A DNA stretch of 64,000 bases from Gloeopeniophorella convolvens (GCA_022496205.1 WTXD01000017.1:248001-312000); one strand, 5' to 3'; shown: positions 22,956 through 35,193, counted from the first letter of the stretch. Program-made: numbers and translations. Notes: a model not told the origin generated them from the letters alone.

Positions 22956-24329
22956 TCAGCCAGCATTGGCGGGAAGCTCAATCGGACATGGTCCATTGGT
23001 TACGGTGGTTGCAGTGGAATGCTTGGTGGGAAGTCCTTCGATATCCATGTCAATATTGAGGCGGAATCGCAGACCTGAATAGAGGTCAGCTGTTAGATAA
23101 TGACCACGAGGGAGAGGACGAACCCGGCCTGCTGCCACCCGGAAATTGGATTTTATTCTTGCAAGCATTGTACCAATTGTTCCCTGCGGAAATGGTGTGA
23201 GCGAAGAGAATTAAAAAGGTGATGTAAACAAACAAGTCTGATCACTATCGTTGGTGGCGAGATAGGTGAAGTTAAGAGGCAGGTCAATATTTGAGAATGT
23301 CTTCGCAGGAAGCTTGGTGTGATTCAAACGACCGGTGGCGATGAGCCTGAACGAATCAAGGTCAAACACCTGTGCATCGATGCGTTTAAAAACGAGTGGC
23401 AGGAAGTTTGAATTGGTGTCGACTTGAAGGGAAGCAAGCGCGGGAAAGGAAAAGTTCGCCGGAGCGCGGCTGAATTCCTGCGGGACGGAGGCATTGAAGT
23501 CGCCAGTGGCGGCGACGAGTGGTGTTTTCGCATTGAGGGCGAAGCCGGGCACGCGGGGGATAACGAAAGCCAAGACGATGCCAATACTATTCGAGAGGAT
23601 GAGCGTGAACTTGATCCCAGGTATATCAGCACGGACGTACGCAGCACAAAGCCCGAAGATAGTGAAGACGAGCACTCTGCGAGTGAACCACTTGCGGCCA
23701 AAGAGGCCGTATTGTCCTCGGTTGAATTCTTTCCACTTGCGTGCCCGAACCTCCGTCTTCTTCTCCCGCCGCCCTCGTTTCGTCATGTCAGCCATCTCGT
23801 CCTTTGCCCACTCCGCACCAAATGCCGGTACAGTCACCAGCTCGACCGGGCCCTGGGCGCTCGCCTCCTCGTCCATCTTGCCTGAGAGCTGTGGCGACAG
23901 TTGCTGATATCTACGCACACATGAGCCCGGCACACCGAGTCGAAATGTCACGTACGCTGCTTCCTGCTTCCCGATACCAAATGCGTTGCTGTAGCGAGGC
24001 CCAGCGTTGTTGAAATCAGCGTAGACATCCCATCCTCCTTCGTTGGGGTGCTGCTCGACCTCGTCGTAACCACCCTTCACCGGCTCCTCCCGCCCAGCAT
24101 CGAAGTACGACATTCGGTTGTACCCAGCTTTGCCATTACGCTGGGGATCTGCTGCACCTCTCGGAAGCGCACCGACGCCATTGGGGTTGTAGAAAGACGA
24201 GGAGGAATCGCGGCGGGATCGAGGGTCGGCTGTGGGAGGTGGGACACCATATTCTTGGTTGAGAGCGTCTACGGAGGTCCTGCGAGCCCCGTAGAAGGAT
24301 GATGCCGCGGATTTACGGTCGTAATCCAT
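22956..24329 (-). CDS. Membrane-anchored LEA2-like protein, 391 aa, five exons
   Basis: Exons 23956-24329, 23641-23910, 23234-23586, 23124-23183 and 22956-23074 give 391 residues. About 190 N-terminal residues are polar and disordered (SRRDSSSSFYNP, YDEVEQHPNEGGWDVY), followed by a basic stretch (KWFTRR) and one transmembrane helix at about residues 206-228 (VLVFTIFGLCAAIGIVLAFV). This helix forms only after removing a 54-nt intron that lacks stops. The C-terminal domain carries alternating beta-like strands with DTNSNFLPLVFKRIDAQVFD and repeated N-glycosylation sequons, resembling LEA2/NDR1-type extracellular domains found in fungal membrane proteins. Function is unknown; a cell-surface or vacuolar role is inferred. 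Two introns (45 and 54 nt) have lengths divisible by three, so a simple ORF reading overestimates the protein. Confidence 0.78.
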
Positions 24330-25528
24330 GGCAGAGGGGAAGAGGGAGAAGGAGCGTCGGCGTCGTGGGCAACGGCGGTGGGAAGATGTAGCGGATGATG
24401 CCTGCAGTCACTTCACGTGGCACGGCTTTCACACGCCGGCCGCTTTCTTTTCGCCGAATGGCAATCTCGGCCACACTGCCTGCAGTCACCCTGCGGTCAC
24501 CAAAACCAGACACACCGAGCGTCAGACTCGCGAGCGCGCAATCGTTCTAGCATTCTTATGGAATTTCCTGGGACGAATACTGGGGAGCCCTGACATCAGC
24601 AGGCGCTTGAGTGCTTTACTATGTAAGAACCTGTACTGTGCGGCCTCAGTACCAGTCGCCGCATGCTGCTCGGTGCTACTGTCACCTTGAACCGTGGACC
24701 GACTCCACAGCCTTAACACGCCCAATTCCAACCCACTCCGGCAGCAGCTGGCTTCGTTGAGCCTGTGAACACCTACGTGCTTGGGCCCTCGGGCTGCTGT
24801 TCATGACACCTGTGCCTTGGTAGGAACTCTGGCAGTCGGCTACGAGAAACAGGTATTTGTATTCCCTCCATCCTTCCTCGACGCGAGGCCATCGAGAATT
24901 CCAGAACGCAAGCGATAGGCCACTCCGTGACATGTGCGTATGAGTGATTGACTATAAGAGGCGCTCCGCGCACTTGAGTTGATATAATAAACCCCCAATT
25001 TCTGTTGTAGACCCAACGTCCACTTTTCCCATTTACAGAACGCCCGTGATATTGGCTGAGGCTCTAGCGTTACGATCGGGTGGTTGATTGCATGGGTTCT
25101 GAACGGTATATGAGAAGACCTATCTTCGTTCACAGATCTATGGGAAGGCGATAGACAACGCCAGCCCTCCACGGTTTGTCTATGTGACAGGAACCTGGGG
25201 CGATGACACAAGTTCTTGAGGTGCGGGGATTCACAGGCCCCGCCCATGCAGACTGCACGAATGTGACCGCTACCCTTACTGAAAGAGGGTGACTCGAGAT
25301 CGACGCCGGAAGTTCTCTCAACATCGACAGCGGCCTGAATGCGGTGGTCAACTAGCTGGAAACAATAACCAGTCGTTGGCAACAAATGCGTGGTACGCTA
25401 TACAAAGAACCGAGCGCATGAGGTGCTCCATTCTTGGCCGCCGCCCCACAAATACCCGAACTACCCTCCCCGTTATGTGGTTGATGGCTGCGATTGGGAC
25501 ATGATGACTGCGACTACCCTCCCGACTT
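24330..25528. other. Intergenic
   Basis: Promoter region of the LEA2-like gene and 3' region of the Ser-rich gene. No other gene supported. Confidence 0.4.
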
Positions 25529-25811
25529 TCACCGCTTGAATTGGGCGTGCGAGGCAGCAGCAGCCCAGAAGGAGGGACTTTCCTTCCGTGGCGTGGCAGC
25601 GGTCGATATGGACTGATCCGCTGTCTTCGCTGACTGCGCTCGAGGCGCTACGAGCGTAGAGCCTGTGAGGCTCGGTCAATACTAGAGCAGGGTGCGCGGC
25701 AGCAGGGGACATACTTGAATCATTTGTCGGCGCAGCTGGCGTGGGGATCTGGTCCATCGGTATCGGCGAGGTGCTTGTGGACGATGAGGTGTGAGACTGA
25801 TTCGAAGACAT
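25529..25811 (-). CDS. Small Ser/Thr-rich disordered protein, 76 aa
   Basis: Exons 25715-25811 and 25529-25662, split by a 52-nt intron (GTATGT...CACAG), give 76 residues. The N-terminal half is almost all Ser, Thr and Pro (SSSTSTSPIPMDQIPTP); the C-terminal half is basic and alanine-rich, ending ATPRKESPSFWAAAASHAQ plus FKR. No signal peptide or membrane span. The strong TATA box at the expected distance and the clean splice sites support a real gene. No family recognised; low complexity makes homology hard to judge. Confidence 0.6.
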
Positions 25812-25885
25812 CGGTGGTGGCAGGGCGGATCGCGTGTGGGATGAGACGACTCAGGTGCTGATGGTGGCTCCCCAGGCCTTCCCCC

Positions 25886-25892
25886 CTTTATA
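25886..25892 (-). promoter_or_regulatory. TATA box of the Ser/Thr-rich gene
   Basis: TATAAAG on the reverse strand, 75 bases before the ATG at 25811. Confidence 0.65.
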
Positions 25893-28800
25893 CAACTATT
25901 GGTGTAGCGCAGACCAGTTTATCGGTTCACCCACTCACATCTGAGAACCAGTGCGTGCGGAGAGACTCCTGCGGACTATGCCTACTGACCAGAGAACGGG
26001 GGTGAGAATTGCGCGGTTCTTTGTCACGCCAAGCGCAGCCCACTGCGCCCGGAAGGCGTTCCAGGGAGCGTTTTGTTCGAGGCACTACTGCGGAAGATCT
26101 CCTGCCAAACTTTCGAGTCAGGCGTTGTACCTAGCCCTCAGGTTCGGAACGTCCATCCCTAGCCGCAGCGCGGTGCATACTGACCCAGGCAGGTCAATCG
26201 GTCGAGAGATCACAACATCGGGGCCGTTTCCACCGGGCGTTTGCGAGGATCCGCAGTGATGGGCAAATGGGCATTATTAACAAGTGCCTCGTGAGTCGAG
26301 TCATGCCGGGAGTGGCGCTTTGCGGAGGCGCTTTTGTCTGGTGCATCGCCTCGAACTAGGTATACAGAACCAATGGCAGGCGTCAAATCATATGTCACAA
26401 ATCCCCTGAGTCCCGTAGGAGTCACTGGAAAGAGGCTTCAGCGTCATGAGAAGTGACCGGGCAAGAAAAAGGACGGGTCACGTACGTGCTCCAGACCGAT
26501 GCGTAGTCCGTCCGTGGACGCGTCGAGAAGACGAAGAGCAGGACTTTCTTCCGAACTCCCCGGAGTCTACTCCGGATCCGCAGACTTGCAGAACGAACAG
26601 GAAGAGTATACGTTACCGTACTGCCCTTCCCCCAGGGTACACCCCTCAACCGGAGGGCATCATTTCCTGTTCAGCGAAGGTTCTGAACACCATTCGTTCT
26701 CTTGTTGCACTTCGAACTTGCGAAGGCTCCTGTGCATACTCCGCGTGTGGGCATGTCGTCAGAGTCTCGTACAACGGCTGATCAACGGTAAGTATGGGGA
26801 TCGTTGCGTTGAACCAGATGATACTGTGAATATTCCGTGACTCAAGACCGGATGGTGTCGCCCGTCGAGGTAGGGAGGGATAAATCCGTTTGTCTACACA
26901 GTCGTGTGTCAAACGGTAAGGAACAAAGAGTGTACGCTACGACTGATCTACGTCCGATATCCTTATCTTATCACTGTCCGATGATCATGATTCCAACAGA
27001 TACAGCCTGTTTGGAGCATCGCGACCAAATTACGACCCTGATTAGACTAAGTATTCAAAGGCACTGATAGGCGCTGGGACTCATCTATCAATGATATCAG
27101 ATAAATACAGGCGCCCGAACCGCGCTCCAGGTGCAGGCCTGATACAGAACTGACTCGTCTGTGAAAAGACCATGAAATTAAGGCGCTTCTCTGCGATATA
27201 CAGCTTGTGGTACATGCTCGCCGGGGGACGTCGGTTCCCTCTATCCTGATTGCGAAGCGACACCCTTGCAGTCTCATAGATTGAGGCGGGCGATGATCAA
27301 AAATATGCAATGTGGTAAGCTTATATGTGGGCTGACATATAAGTTGGTGAGGGACTCTGGAGAAGTTCGAGAAGTGTCGCTTACCCGTCATCAAGTACCG
27401 CATGGCCCACAGCCAGCATGCATTTCGACCGGCAGCTTCCAACCTTGAGAGACTTAGAAGCTGAGCTCCGCCGCCGCTCCGACCACGACTACGACAGGAT
27501 TCGCAAGTCAGCGTGGCAACTACTTCGGATGCCGGCAGCCTTCTTGCAAAACTAGGCATCCTCATTGCTCTACGCCACATGATGGGTAAGGCCCCGCCGT
27601 AGCGCGACTTTGTAATGCCCACTTTTAGGTGCTATTTAGAAGTTCAATATTAGTTCAGGCCAGTTGCTTACTGCCGACGGAGCAGGGGTGGGCCTCGGCA
27701 GCGGGCTACACCTTCCCTTCGCTGACCCGTCGTCAGTGGTACTGCGCAGTTGTGATAAGTGCGCTAAGCACCGTAATAATTGCCTACCAGGATGAGCTCA
27801 GATTGTGGTGCCGCTTGACTATGACGTTGAGGTTTTGAGCCCTCGCCAGCACACCTTGCTAATCATCTTCGTGGCATCCCGCTAGCCTCCAACCGGCGTT
27901 CACCTTGAAACAAGCGCATGGTTCCTGTAAGTCAATTCGCCGACGGCCAATGGGAGGTGCACCTCGGCGCAGGACGCCGGCGGCGCGTTGTATGCCGTTG
28001 AATTTGGATCGGAAGGCGGAGCATCGGAGGCCTCAGAGTGCTTATTCTCGTCACTCCGCCCCTCAATCATGGCGCCGCAAATGTCTTGGAATTCGTAGCG
28101 CGCACCCACATCTTCTTTACTCGCCGTGTCATTCGCCCAAACGCGCGGGGCGCTACAACATGCGTTGACATTCATATTCACATGGCCGATCGGAGAAGTG
28201 GGCAGGTGCTGAGAACCCTCGACGTGGCCGTCGAGGAGCGCGTTAAAAGAGATGTAGAGCCTTTGTGCAAAGTTGCTTGTGATAAGCTTCTCCCGGGTTA
28301 TGCTTCTTGGCGGTTGCGTATGCGCAGGTGCCCAGGCCAGCCCACCTCGGCGCTGCTCTGAAGCTAATTCGAGCGCCGAGCCGGAGTATCGACTCCAAGC
28401 TAGTCAGTGCCTTCAAGGAAGCAGTTTCGCACCCTAAGACAGAATAAGCGTTATGCTCAAGCGTCTTCATGCGTTGCAGGGCGTCGTTCAAAGTCGTCGC
28501 AGCGAGAGAGATGCCGACGGCAGGCGTTATTCGGGTTGGCTTATTTTTACTACCGGAGGTTCTGGCCACGTGCAGCGGGCCGTGAAACTTATTCCGCTCC
28601 GCTCTTCCGAGAATGCAGACAATGACAGCAGTTTTCATATTTCATGGCCCCTGTCACCTGTAGACACACAGGCGACTCGGAGCGGAGAACTTAGATAAGT
28701 CGATGGTGTGATTTCCGGGAATTACTTATCATGAGGTTACTGCAGATTTTCTGGGTTAACCGATAAACTGTTCGGTGTGAGACGAACTTTATTTATTTAT

Positions 28801-29477
28801 CTACAATCAATATTTCTACGGGAAAGGTCCCCGGAATGAAAGCCGAAACCGGGATTCGACGTCCGCCCTATATGCTCGAAACGGCAAAGGGCCATGAAAT
28901 TTGAAAACTGCTGGAAGCAGACGCTTCGGCGACTTTCTCTATGATCTATTTTCACTATTCTGTCTTCCGATTTTTGCCTCAGCTCCGCAGATGTGACGTC
29001 TACCACCCTCAGCATCATCGCCCAGTTCATGTAAGGAGCCGTCATCATCCGACCGACCACCCGAATAATAGATCCTCTCTGAATCCCCAACGCGCGTAAC
29101 CTTCATGAAACCGGGCGGAGAAGACGAGGGGCTAACTATGGAAGCGGAAGCCTGGAATCCATTCCTAAGCCTAAACACCACGAAGGCGTCTTAGCGGGTG
29201 CCGTGCCAAGGCGATGCTGCGCTCTGTCTCTACATAGACGGTCGACAATGCCCCGCCTGCTCGGGGCATGCGGTCCGAAGCGTTACGTCCACGTTCGAGT
29301 GTAGCAAGGAGGCTAGAGCATTGGGCAAGCGCATCATACGAAGTGCTCCGTGCAGTGGACGATCGACCCTGGGTATCATATGACCGCGAACCCCATTTCA
29401 TCACATGCTATTATCTGCTATTATCTTGCGGAAGGACCGTCGGGGATGGGTGGCGGCTCTAGGCCTCCCGACGGTGG
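25893..29477. other. 3.6-kb gene-poor stretch
   Basis: Many short open frames on both strands, none with a recognised domain. Reverse-strand frames at 27900-28181 and 28243-28638 are the longest but have no start context, splice extension or motif. No transposon protein or terminal repeats seen. Confidence 0.4.
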
Positions 29478-29483
29478 TATAAG
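29478..29483 (+). promoter_or_regulatory. TATA box of the alpha-hydroxy-acid dehydrogenase gene
   Basis: TATAAG 75 bases before the ATG at 29558. An imperfect duplication of TTGGCCC follows directly. Confidence 0.6.
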
Positions 29484-29557
29484 TTGGCCCAGGTTGGCCC
29501 CAGCACATCGTCCAGCTTCAATATACCATCGCCCCTCCCCACGCTACTATCGATATT

Positions 29558-31155
29558 ATGGAACCTCTCAACGCAAAGACGACATGGTCCTCATACCTTA
29601 CGCAGCTCTACATTAAAGGTCAGACACCCGTCAATGGCTCGTTTGACTATCGTGCCGTCGAAGAGAAGGCGCGTGAGGTGACGAAGGACAACCGTGGTGC
29701 GTAGCATGAACCATCTACATGCTATCTTATTCACATACACGCCCCAGCTGCATACATGTACACCTTCGGAAGTGCCGGGACGAGTGGCACATACCGCAAC
29801 AACCTTGAAGACATTGAGCGCTGGCGAATCATTCCGCGCATGCTTCGCGACGCCACGAACCGTAATCTTGATGTGAATCTCCCAACTCATCGCCATGCTC
29901 CTCGAGCTGAGCGCGTGCACAGACGACCCTGTTTGGCGTTCGACTGAAGTCCCCCATACTCATCGCGCCCGTGGGTGTACAGGGTATCCTTCACAAGGAT
30001 GGCGAACTCGCGACTGCCAGTGCAGCTGGGAAAGTCGGCGTGCCGTTGATTATGTCGACTGCGAGCTCGCGCTCCATCGAAGCTGTAGCCAAGGCGAACG
30101 GCGACGGCCATCGCTGGTACCAACTATACTGGTGTGTATCTTTACGCCGGTACTGGCCCCCCAACGCTCATGTGGTCTCGTGTCTCTGCACAGGCCGCGT
30201 AGCAACGATGTTACCCTCTCTATCTTGGGTCGCGCGAAGGCTGCAGGCTTCACCGCGCTCGTCGTCACGCTCGACACCTTCCTGCTCGGATGGCGCCCGC
30301 ATGACCTCGACACGTCTTACCTGCCGTTCATGGCGGGCGTCGGCATCCAGACTGGCACGTCTGACCCGGTGTTCATGAAGTGCACCGGCGTTGAAGTTCG
30401 CCCGGACGAGCGCCCCGCGTTCCCACTGGACACGGATGACTTCCGCAAGCGCATCGCGGCTGGCGATGAGGCGGCTACGCTGGCATTCAAGCTCGGCGTG
30501 GCCTGGTTGCAGGAGACGAACTCGGGCCTATTCCGCTCGTGGGAGGACCTGAAGTTCCTCCGCGACAACTGGGATGGCCCCATCGTGCTCAAGGGTGTCC
30601 AGACGGCCGAGGACGCGCACCTCGCCATGGACGCCAAAATGGACGGCATCGTCGTCTCCAACCACGGTGCGCGCGGGCCGCGGGCCGACGCCTCCGCCGC
30701 ACCGGCAGCTGCTGACACGTTGCTTCCTTTGTCTTCTGCCAGGTGGACGCCAGGTCGATGGCGGTATCGGTACATTCAGCGCGCTCGAGAAGATCACGGC
30801 GTCTTCGAGGGTACGCAGTGCCCAGGAGGAGGGAACTTTCACCGTTCTGTTTGACTCTGGCATCCGCACTGGAAGCGACGTCATCAAGGCTATCGCGATG
30901 GGCGCCCAGGCCGTGCTCAGTAAGTACATCCTTGGTCCTCGAGATGGCGTCGCCTTGATGATTATCGATGCAGTCGGCCGCCCGTTCATGTACGGCCTCG
31001 CTGTGGCTGGCGAGGACGGGGTCGAGGAGGTGCTTCGCGGCCTTCTCGCGGACACCGAGATCTCGCTCGGCCTGAGTGGTTACAAGGGCCTCAGCGAGAT
31101 CTGGGGAAAGAGAGAAGCTGTGCTCGAGAGGGCCGGGGGACCCTCGAGGTTGTGA
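29558..31155 (+). CDS. FMN-dependent alpha-hydroxy-acid dehydrogenase/oxidase, 434 aa, six exons
   Basis: Exons 29558-29696, 29748-29872, 29923-30131, 30194-30666, 30743-30919 and 30974-31155. It is a TIM-barrel flavoenzyme of the glycolate oxidase/lactate 2-monooxygenase family, which oxidises (S)-2-hydroxy acids. Family landmarks: WRIIPRML, LIAPVGVQGILHKDGE, STASSRSIE, RWYQLYW, VVTLDTFLLGWRPHDL, GPIVLKGVQTAEDA, then SNHGGRQVDG with the catalytic His and substrate-binding Arg, and LFDSGIRTGSDVIKAIAMGA plus GRPFMYG for phosphate binding of FMN. The last intron (54 nt, stop-free) must be removed to place GRPFMYG directly after the AQAVL strand. Length fits the family. The exact substrate (lactate or another 2-hydroxy acid) is not determined. 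It is followed on the same strand by a MITE and glucosamine-6-phosphate deaminase. Confidence 0.92.
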
Positions 31156-31349
31156 GCTGAGTACTTGGTTACTTTGACGAATGATGTCAATCTCCTGTTG
31201 CATTCATCGTGAACTGCCCTCAATCCAACGTGTAAACAACTGTTGTACTATCGCAATTGTACGCCTGAGCTGCTTTAAAGTTCGTGCCTCTGAATCCCGA
31301 AACCTCCCATCCGGGGGCTCGTCTTCCATTTTACCCAGCAATCTGCTCG

Positions 31350-31391
31350 CACTGCCCGCACGCCAGAATACCTACCGGGAAAAAACCGTGA
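31350..31391 (+). repeat. Left terminal inverted repeat of the MITE
   Basis: Starts CACTGCCCGCACGCCAGAAT and ends ...AAAAAACCGTGA; matches the reverse complement of 31598-31639 at 41 of 42 positions. Confidence 0.85.
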
Positions 31392-31597
31392 AAATCGTTG
31401 ACGCGGCTGACTCATCCGGTTACAATACATACTTGGGAAGGATCCTATGAGAAAAGTTTAAATCTGGTGCAAAAAAGCCGTCAAGATTTCAAATCCATAG
31501 CTAAAAACAGGTCACGTTGTGAACATTTTTAGACTCCAGGACGGCTCCCTGCCCAGCAGATTCCCGTATACGTATGAAGCAGCCATTCCGGAAATTC

Positions 31598-31639
31598 TCA
31601 CGGTTTTTTCCCGGTAGGTATTCTGGCGCGCGGGCAGTG
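31598..31639 (-). repeat. Right terminal inverted repeat of the MITE
   Basis: Read on the reverse strand it starts CACTGCCCGCGCGCCAGAAT; partner of the left repeat. Confidence 0.85.
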
Positions 31640-31900
31640 TCGATATCGGAGCAGATCAAGGCGTGACGTGCTGAGCCTCTCCCGACCGGACGGCCGCGCC
31701 GCGGTTCCGAGTCCGAGATTCGTCTCTCCACATGCCGTTCTACTTCCAGCTACAGGCCCATATGGTCCCTCTCCAGCAACTGGCCAACGCCGCCTTCTCT
31801 CACATCCCCCCCATTGCTTGCCAGCGCACATAAAGCCCTTGCACGCCGCCAGACCGCCAGCAGCGAGCACTCCCCACCCAAAGCCTCAGATCACCCCACG

Positions 31901-33080
31901 ATGCGTGAGTCCGCCTCTCGCCCCGAAGGCGACGCACGTTCGACGGACGCTCATCTGCGTTTGGGTGGCCAGGCCTTATCATCCGCGACGACCCGACCAC
32001 CGTGGGCGAGTACATCGGAGACTACATCGCCAAGCGGTGCGTCGGCGCGGGCGCCCCGTGGTGGGCGCGTCGGTAGCGCTGGCGCTGATGGATCCCGCGC
32101 GCTAGGATTAACGACTTTAAGCCGACTCCTGAGAAACCGTTCGTTCTCGGTCTGCCCACGGGCTCGTCGCCGATCCCGACGTACAAGCACCTGATCAGCC
32201 TCGTGAAGGCGGGCACGCTCTCGTATGTGCTTGCTGCGGAGTGCGCACGCAGGGGCTGACGGACGGACTGCGCAGATTCAAAAATGTCGTGACGTTCAAC
32301 ATGGACGAGTATGTGGGGTTGCCGCGCGACCACTCCGAGTCCTACCATACGTTCATGTTCCGCGAGTTCTTCTCGCACGGTGCGCACCTCGCCCTTCCTG
32401 TGCCTGCAGCACGGCCCCGGAGCTGACGCCTGCCACGCTGCGCGCAGTCGACATCGACCCGGACAACGTGAACATCCTCAACGGCAACGCGCCGCACCTA
32501 ATCGAGGAGTGCAACAGGTACGAGGAGAAGATCGTAGCGGTCGGCGGCATCGAGCTCTTCCTCGGCGGCATTGGCGAGGACGGGCACATCGCGTTCAACG
32601 AGCCCGGCTCGTCACTCGTGTCGCGTACGCGTATCAAGACGCTCGCGTACGACACGATCCTCGCGAACGCACGCTTCTTTGGGAACGACATCGCTGCGGT
32701 GCCGCGCATGGCACTCACCGTCGGCGTCAAGACTGTGCTTGACTCGCGCGAGGTTGTCGTAGTCGTGACGGGCCAGCGTAAGGCTCTCGCGCTAAGCATG
32801 GCGATCGAGCACGGCGTGAACCACCTGTGGACCCTCTCTGCACTGCAGACGCACCCATGGGCCCTCATTGTCGTCGATGAGGACGCAACGGCCGGTATGT
32901 GATCTCTGCATTCTGGCTCCGCGCGCGGTGCTCGGTGTGCTGAGGGATCTCGTCGCAGAATTGCGTGTCAAGACTGTCAAGTATTTCAAGTCGATCGAGC
33001 GTGTACAGGATGAGGTCGAAGCTGCGCACGCTAAGCTTGGAAAGAAGGGCGAGGATGAGCCTGTCGGAAGCATGGATTGA
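31901..33080 (+). CDS. NAG1: Glucosamine-6-phosphate deaminase, 285 aa, six exons
   Basis: Exons 31901-31904, 31973-32036, 32106-32222, 32276-32379, 32448-32894 and 32959-33080. It converts glucosamine-6-phosphate to fructose-6-phosphate and ammonia, the last step of N-acetylglucosamine catabolism, in the cytoplasm. Landmarks: [18 protein letters not shown] at the start, [36 protein letters not shown] with the catalytic Asp, [20 protein letters not shown] with the catalytic Asp-His-Glu set, and [10 protein letters not shown]. The first coding exon is only four bases (ATG C); it restores the canonical MRLIIRD start. Length fits the family. No other GlcNAc-pathway gene lies nearby; the neighbour upstream is the hydroxy-acid dehydrogenase. 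Confidence 0.93.
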
Positions 33081-35193
33081 GCGCAGAAGATCAGCAATGT
33101 CGTTTCTCCTTTCTCTTCCTGGGGCCGGAATACTGTATTTTAGCGGGGATCACGGTAGTAAGCATCACCTAGATTGAAATATTATGGTTGCCAAATGACT
33201 CTGACGCGCTTCGTCGATCTTCTCCGCGTGTGGGGAAGGTGAGGACCCCGCCCGCTTAAGATCGTGCCCGCCTTCAATGTTCAATCGTGGCATCAGCCTT
33301 GCTCTTACAGCATGCTGTGAGCGGATCGTTTCATTGATGACGTGCGGGAAAGGAGACATCATAGGCCAGCATAGGACTAAAAAGGGAGCAACCCAAGAGG
33401 CAAAACTGCGGACACATCGACGGGGCTTCGCGAGAATTTCGTCCATATCGATTGTCGCCCCATCTGGGCCTGGCATCCTCCCGCCTGCTGCGCCCTGACG
33501 GAAGGGAAAGACACACTGTTTATGCAACGTCCGTCTCAAAATAGCGGAGAAAGTAAGGATGAAGGAGGCCAAGACAAGACGTCGCGCGGCGAGAGGTCGA
33601 CGAGGAGGCGCAAACCAGTCTCGCGATCGGCCGCGTCAAATGAAGCGTGCACGCCCGACCTGGGGTGATGCACGCGGCGCCGACCCACCCTACAGCCGAG
33701 ACATGATTCATAAAACGTGGCGGATACAGATGGTTGAGTGAAGGTAAGTAGTCGTGCACTTGCGTAGCATTGCCGCGCGAGTGACAGATGGGCCTGTGAG
33801 ACTGAGCGAGGCGAGCGAGCGCGGCAGTGACGCGTTGGCCACGTGCCACGCGCATCGGCCTTCGCCGGCACCGGCGTTCGGAGTCGTTCAACGTTTGCAG
33901 CGGACTCACCTAAGTAAGTATGCTATCGAGCTGAACCAGAACTTCTGGAGCAGCTGGTACCCCGGGCATGCCCACCGGCCCTGTGTTAACCCTCGAGAAG
34001 CACTCAAACTGGATTCTCTGCTCTGGCGCTGACGCTCGAGGCCTTCGCGGTTGGCACTGGCGCTCCCGAGTACAGTGCACACTGGGACAAGCACTGCATG
34101 GAGCCTGAGACAACTGTGATGGCGGGTGGGGATTCATCCATTCCAGGATCGGCCAAGTAGCTCACATACACTAACGTTTTCGTCATACTCCAGAGGGTAT
34201 TTTGGTCCTCCTGAATAACCCAATTACCGGTCCGCCCATCACATCTGTCCTCAATGGTGTGCCATGGGCGGAGCCTTGCCGTCTGTATACCGGGATAGCG
34301 CACCTCTGCCCCGCATTGGAGCGCTCTATACTGAAAAGTTGCAAATGATACTATGTAATTGCTTGCGTACGGGACCACGTAAACGGGCAACATGTCGGTC
34401 GCGTCGAACATCGTGATGGTATGGCCTTCGCCTCGTTCATAATCTTATCAGCCGGACGTCGAGCGTCCCTGCCTCGTTTGCGAACCGTTTGGCCTTCCGA
34501 GGGCGTCCACCGCCCGATCACCATTGACTGTGGCACTGGTCGCTTGACTTACCCTCTGAATGGCCTGTTGCCCGGTCTGGCCCTCGCTGTTATGGGTGCC
34601 CTGGTCTGGCTTCCTATCCCACAGCAGCCCGCCTCAGTAATCCCAGCACGCTACATAGTCGCGGAGGATCCGTGGCCGCTTAATCACCGCTGACTGCGCG
34701 TCAGTGCTCTAGGCTCTGGTCCTGCGCGGACCACAACTGCGGGCCAGATCGCTCGAGCTCGGCGACCGGAATAACGAATGCTCATGATTAGCACGCAGAG
34801 CGGGCTCGGTCTCTGGTTCGGTTCGGTATCCATGAGTCCGCACACGCGGTAGAGGTTCCGACTCATCGTTCCCTACAGTCCTCGTTGCCCCCGAGCCAAT
34901 GATCCCGACTGGGTCGAGTCCGGGTACGAAGATCAGACGCTGTTGCACCGCAGGCGCACTCGAATGATGACCTGCAGTGCAACCGGCAAAGCCATGGTGG
35001 CACCCCAGGTGGCGCTTCCTGCAACAGTACACACTCCATGGCCTTAGTTTGGCGCTACTTGGGTCGTGGAGTCATTGCCGCCCACGAGAATGGTGCAGGC
35101 GTGCCATCCGATGTGCGTAACATTTGTGGTCGACGTGCGTCTCCGAACAACTCTGCCTTTTGACTTGTATACCGACTGCCAACCATGGTGCAG
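33081..35193. other. 2.1-kb stretch without a supportable gene
   Basis: Contains open frames on both strands, among them one at 34421-34693 with a hydrophobic stretch (GLLPGLALAVMGALVWLP), but no start, splice or domain support. Confidence 0.35.

Larger units (their letters stand above)
31350..31639. mobile_element. Non-autonomous CACTA-type DNA transposon (MITE), 290 bp
   Basis: Two inverted repeats of 42 bp flank a 206-bp interior without an ORF. The ends read CACTG..., and the flanks carry TCG immediately outside both ends, consistent with the 3-bp target duplication of the CACTA/EnSpm superfamily. The repeats differ at one position (GCACGCC on the left, GCGCGCC on the right as read inward). 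A further short inverted match (ATCTGCTC) lies just outside on both sides. The element encodes nothing and would depend on a transposase elsewhere. Confidence 0.75.

Noticed and set aside
27900..28638. Two reverse-strand frames of 93 and 131 codons
   Set aside because: They cannot be joined by plausible splice sites and show no known domain.
34421..34693. Frame with a transmembrane-like stretch
   Set aside because: No start context, no splice-consistent extension and no recognised family.
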